The notes below the pieces were generated by a model. It was not told the origin of the DNA. It worked only from the letters and a program-made list of their open reading frames with translations, and did not search any database. A stretch of 55,083 nucleotides of DNA from the NCBI GenBank assembly GCA_946407325.1, contig CAMJNN010000002.1, positions 1-55,083 of the forward strand, written 5' to 3'. Shown piece after piece: positions 54,106 through 55,083 of this stretch. Position numbers and translations under genes: made by a program. Every line of letters begins with the position of its first letter. The first letter of the stretch is position 1. The stretch comes from an uncultured Prevotellaceae bacterium (GTDB lineage Bacteria; Bacteroidota; Bacteroidia; Bacteroidales; Bacteroidaceae).

Positions 54106-54741
54106 TCAACCTATATAGTCCAATATCAGATCAACCATCTCATCTTCGGTCTTCCCTTCGGCAGAGATGACCAGCTGATAGTTCCTGGTGTCGTAGCGTG
54201 ACGACTTGGTGTATTTCTTTACATAATTTTCACGCATCTTGTCAATCTTATCAATAGTCTTGCGTGCCTCTTCAGGCGTCATGTTTTGCTTGCGAGCCAC
54301 ACGCTCCACGCGATACTCCATAGGAGCCTGGATAAAGATGTTGATATGATTGGGGTGATTACGGAACACAAAGAAGCCGCAACGACCGGTAATGACACAT
54401 GATTCAGTCTCGGCAATGCCTTTCAGTATCTCCGTTTCAGCCTTGAAGATATCATCGGTGGTTATCAGTTCCGGTTCCTGGCCCATCTTTGCCTCATAAG
54501 TATATACATCTATCTCACCTATGCGCATGATGCGTCCGAAATCTGCCCACCAGCCTTGTTTTTGTCCTTTTAGTTTCTCGATTTCTTCTACGGTAAGGTG
54601 AAATTTCTTCTGCAGCTCTCTGATCAGCGCCTTGTCATAGAATTTCACACCTAATTTCTCGGCCAACTTCCTTCCGATGGTACGACCACCGCTGCCCAGC
54701 TCACGGTTAATCGCAATAACAAATTGTTCGTTCTTGTTCAT
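54106..54741 (-). CDS. Cytidylate kinase-like protein
   Basis: 211 residues. P-loop-like AINRELGSGGRTIGRKLAEK in place of a classical GxxGxGKS, then FYDKALIRELQKK, ITGRCGFFVFRNHPN and VARKQNMTPEEARKTIDKID, typical of the cytidylate kinase-like (AAA_26) family found beside or instead of true Cmk. Its nucleotide specificity is not known. Own promoter. Confidence 0.85.
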   Translation of the reverse strand: MNKNEQFVIAINRELGSGGRTIGRKLAEKLGVKFYDKALIRELQKKFHLTVEEIEKLKGQKQGWWADFGRIMRIGEIDVYTYEAKMGQEPELITTDDIFKAETEILKGIAETESCVITGRCGFFVFRNHPNHINIFIQAPMEYRVERVARKQNMTPEEARKTIDKIDKMRENYVKKYTKSSRYDTRNYQLVISAEGKTEDEMVDLILDYIG

Positions 54742-54768
54742 AGTATTAGTTTTTTACTGTTATTACTG

Positions 54769-54799
54769 CAAAGATACCATTATTATTTCATTCACCAAA
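54769..54799 (-). promoter_or_regulatory. Promoter of the cytidylate kinase-like gene
   Basis: Minus-strand TTTG (54796-54799), 19 bases, TATCTTTG (54769-54776), 27 bases upstream of the ATG. Confidence 0.75.
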
Positions 54800-54815
54800 C
54801 TTTTCTAAGTAAAAC

Positions 54816-54839
54816 AAGCCCGATTTCCTTAACGGGCTT
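54816..54839. terminator. Hairpin AAGCCCG/CGGGCTT
   Basis: AAGCCCG (54816-54822) and CGGGCTT (54833-54839) form a seven-base stem upstream of the cytidylate kinase-like promoter. No clear T-run; it may belong to a terminator or be an element of the intergenic space. Confidence 0.35.
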
Positions 54840-54890
54840 CATCTTGCCAGCACTTTTTAGATGCACAGGGCCCATATCCCTAAGTAGTAT

Positions 54891-54928
54891 AGCCCTCAAT
54901 GTATTATCTTCATTAGGGCTTTTATTTT
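54891..54928 (+). terminator. Candidate plus-strand terminator in the gene-free end
   Basis: AGCCCT (54891-54896) pairs with AGGGCT (54915-54920), extended by AATG/CATT inside, and is followed by TTTATTTTG. No plus-strand gene ends close upstream; the nearest is rlmH at 54101. Confidence 0.45.
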
Positions 54929-55006
54929 GTCAAGATTTAATTGTTAAATCTTCGCTTTTGCATGAAAATTAATTGTTTTTTATAGTGCTGGTATCATTTA
55001 TTGTCG

Positions 55007-55014
55007 TACCTTTG
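55007..55014 (+). promoter_or_regulatory. -7 box for a gene beyond the window
   Basis: TACCTTTG fits TAnnTTTG. The -33 element is not evident, and the transcript would leave the window. Confidence 0.45.
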
Positions 55015-55083
55015 CGCCAATCTTAATAATAAGAACGGCTGTGCGCCATCTTAACGTACTTACCAAGCCTGCTTGGCATTTAG

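Larger units (their letters stand above)
54742..55083. other. Gene-free right end of window
   Basis: 342 bases with the cytidylate kinase-like promoter, two hairpins, and a plus-strand TACCTTTG box (55007-55014) that should drive a gene beyond the window. Past it a short inverted repeat CCAAGC/GCTTGG (55063-55076) is visible. No coding signal, tRNA or other RNA gene recognised. Confidence 0.5.

Overview
The window looks like chromosome of a Bacteroidales bacterium, most likely Prevotellaceae (Prevotella/Segatella type). The reasons are many promoters of the Bacteroidetes form (TTTG or TTG, a gap of 19-21, then TAnnTTTG), almost no Shine-Dalgarno sequences, lipoproteins with acidic residues after the lipobox Cys, Bacteroidetes-restricted families (DUF4230 pair, GH3-like protein, DUF2723 protein, ECF sigma with a barrel-fused anti-sigma), FabK-type enoyl reductase and NADP-type glutamate dehydrogenase. 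No rRNA, tRNA, CRISPR, transposase or prophage gene was seen. This assignment is inference from content.

Layout: 1-9.2 kb holds ilvD (cut by the window edge), nth, pgk, a TPR protein, maf, an acyltransferase-like gene and prfC. 9.3-12.8 kb is the accessory highlight: a DUF5009/HGSNAT-like membrane acyltransferase, a frameshifted lipoprotein remnant, and six tandem genes for small peptides. All six share a leader of exactly 49 residues ending in a double glycine (LSEEDLEKVSGG type), followed by unrelated C-terminal cores of 45, 23, 2, 34, 50 and 43 residues. They appear to form two transcription units separated by a terminator and a promoter. No maturation enzyme, C39 peptidase or dedicated exporter is encoded in the window. 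A probable surface M13 metallopeptidase lipoprotein is divergent from the cluster.

14.9-26.9 kb: an SLC45-like sugar transporter, a nine-unit 11-bp tandem repeat, a tight minus-strand operon (GH3-like, cysS, DUF2723 protein, polysaccharide deacetylase), pfkA, and the acpP-fabF-rnc operon. 27-34.3 kb: purN, a glycosyltransferase-like gene, an MsbA-like ABC exporter and a GH5 lipoprotein, then DUF2461 and glgB. 34.3-44.4 kb: nhaD, xylE-like symporter, an AsmA-like protein, an amidase with two DUF4230 genes, a small membrane protein, gdhA and manA. 44.5-48.2 kb: a hexose operon, galM, FucP/GluP-type transporter and galK, closed by a strong terminator. 48.2-54.8 kb: a DsbA/FrnE-like protein, fabK at the end of an ECF sigma/anti-sigma/lipoprotein operon, nadC, rlmH and a cytidylate-kinase-like gene. 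The last 340 bases hold no complete gene, but a promoter pointing out of the window.

Functionally this is mostly saccharolytic housekeeping: glycolysis (pgk, pfkA), glycogen (glgB), hexose and galactose entry (galM, transporter, galK), pentose uptake, fatty acid synthesis (acpP, fabF, fabK), cell envelope work (amidase, deacetylase, DUF2723) and nitrogen assimilation (gdhA). The leader-peptide cluster is the part least explained by known local functions.
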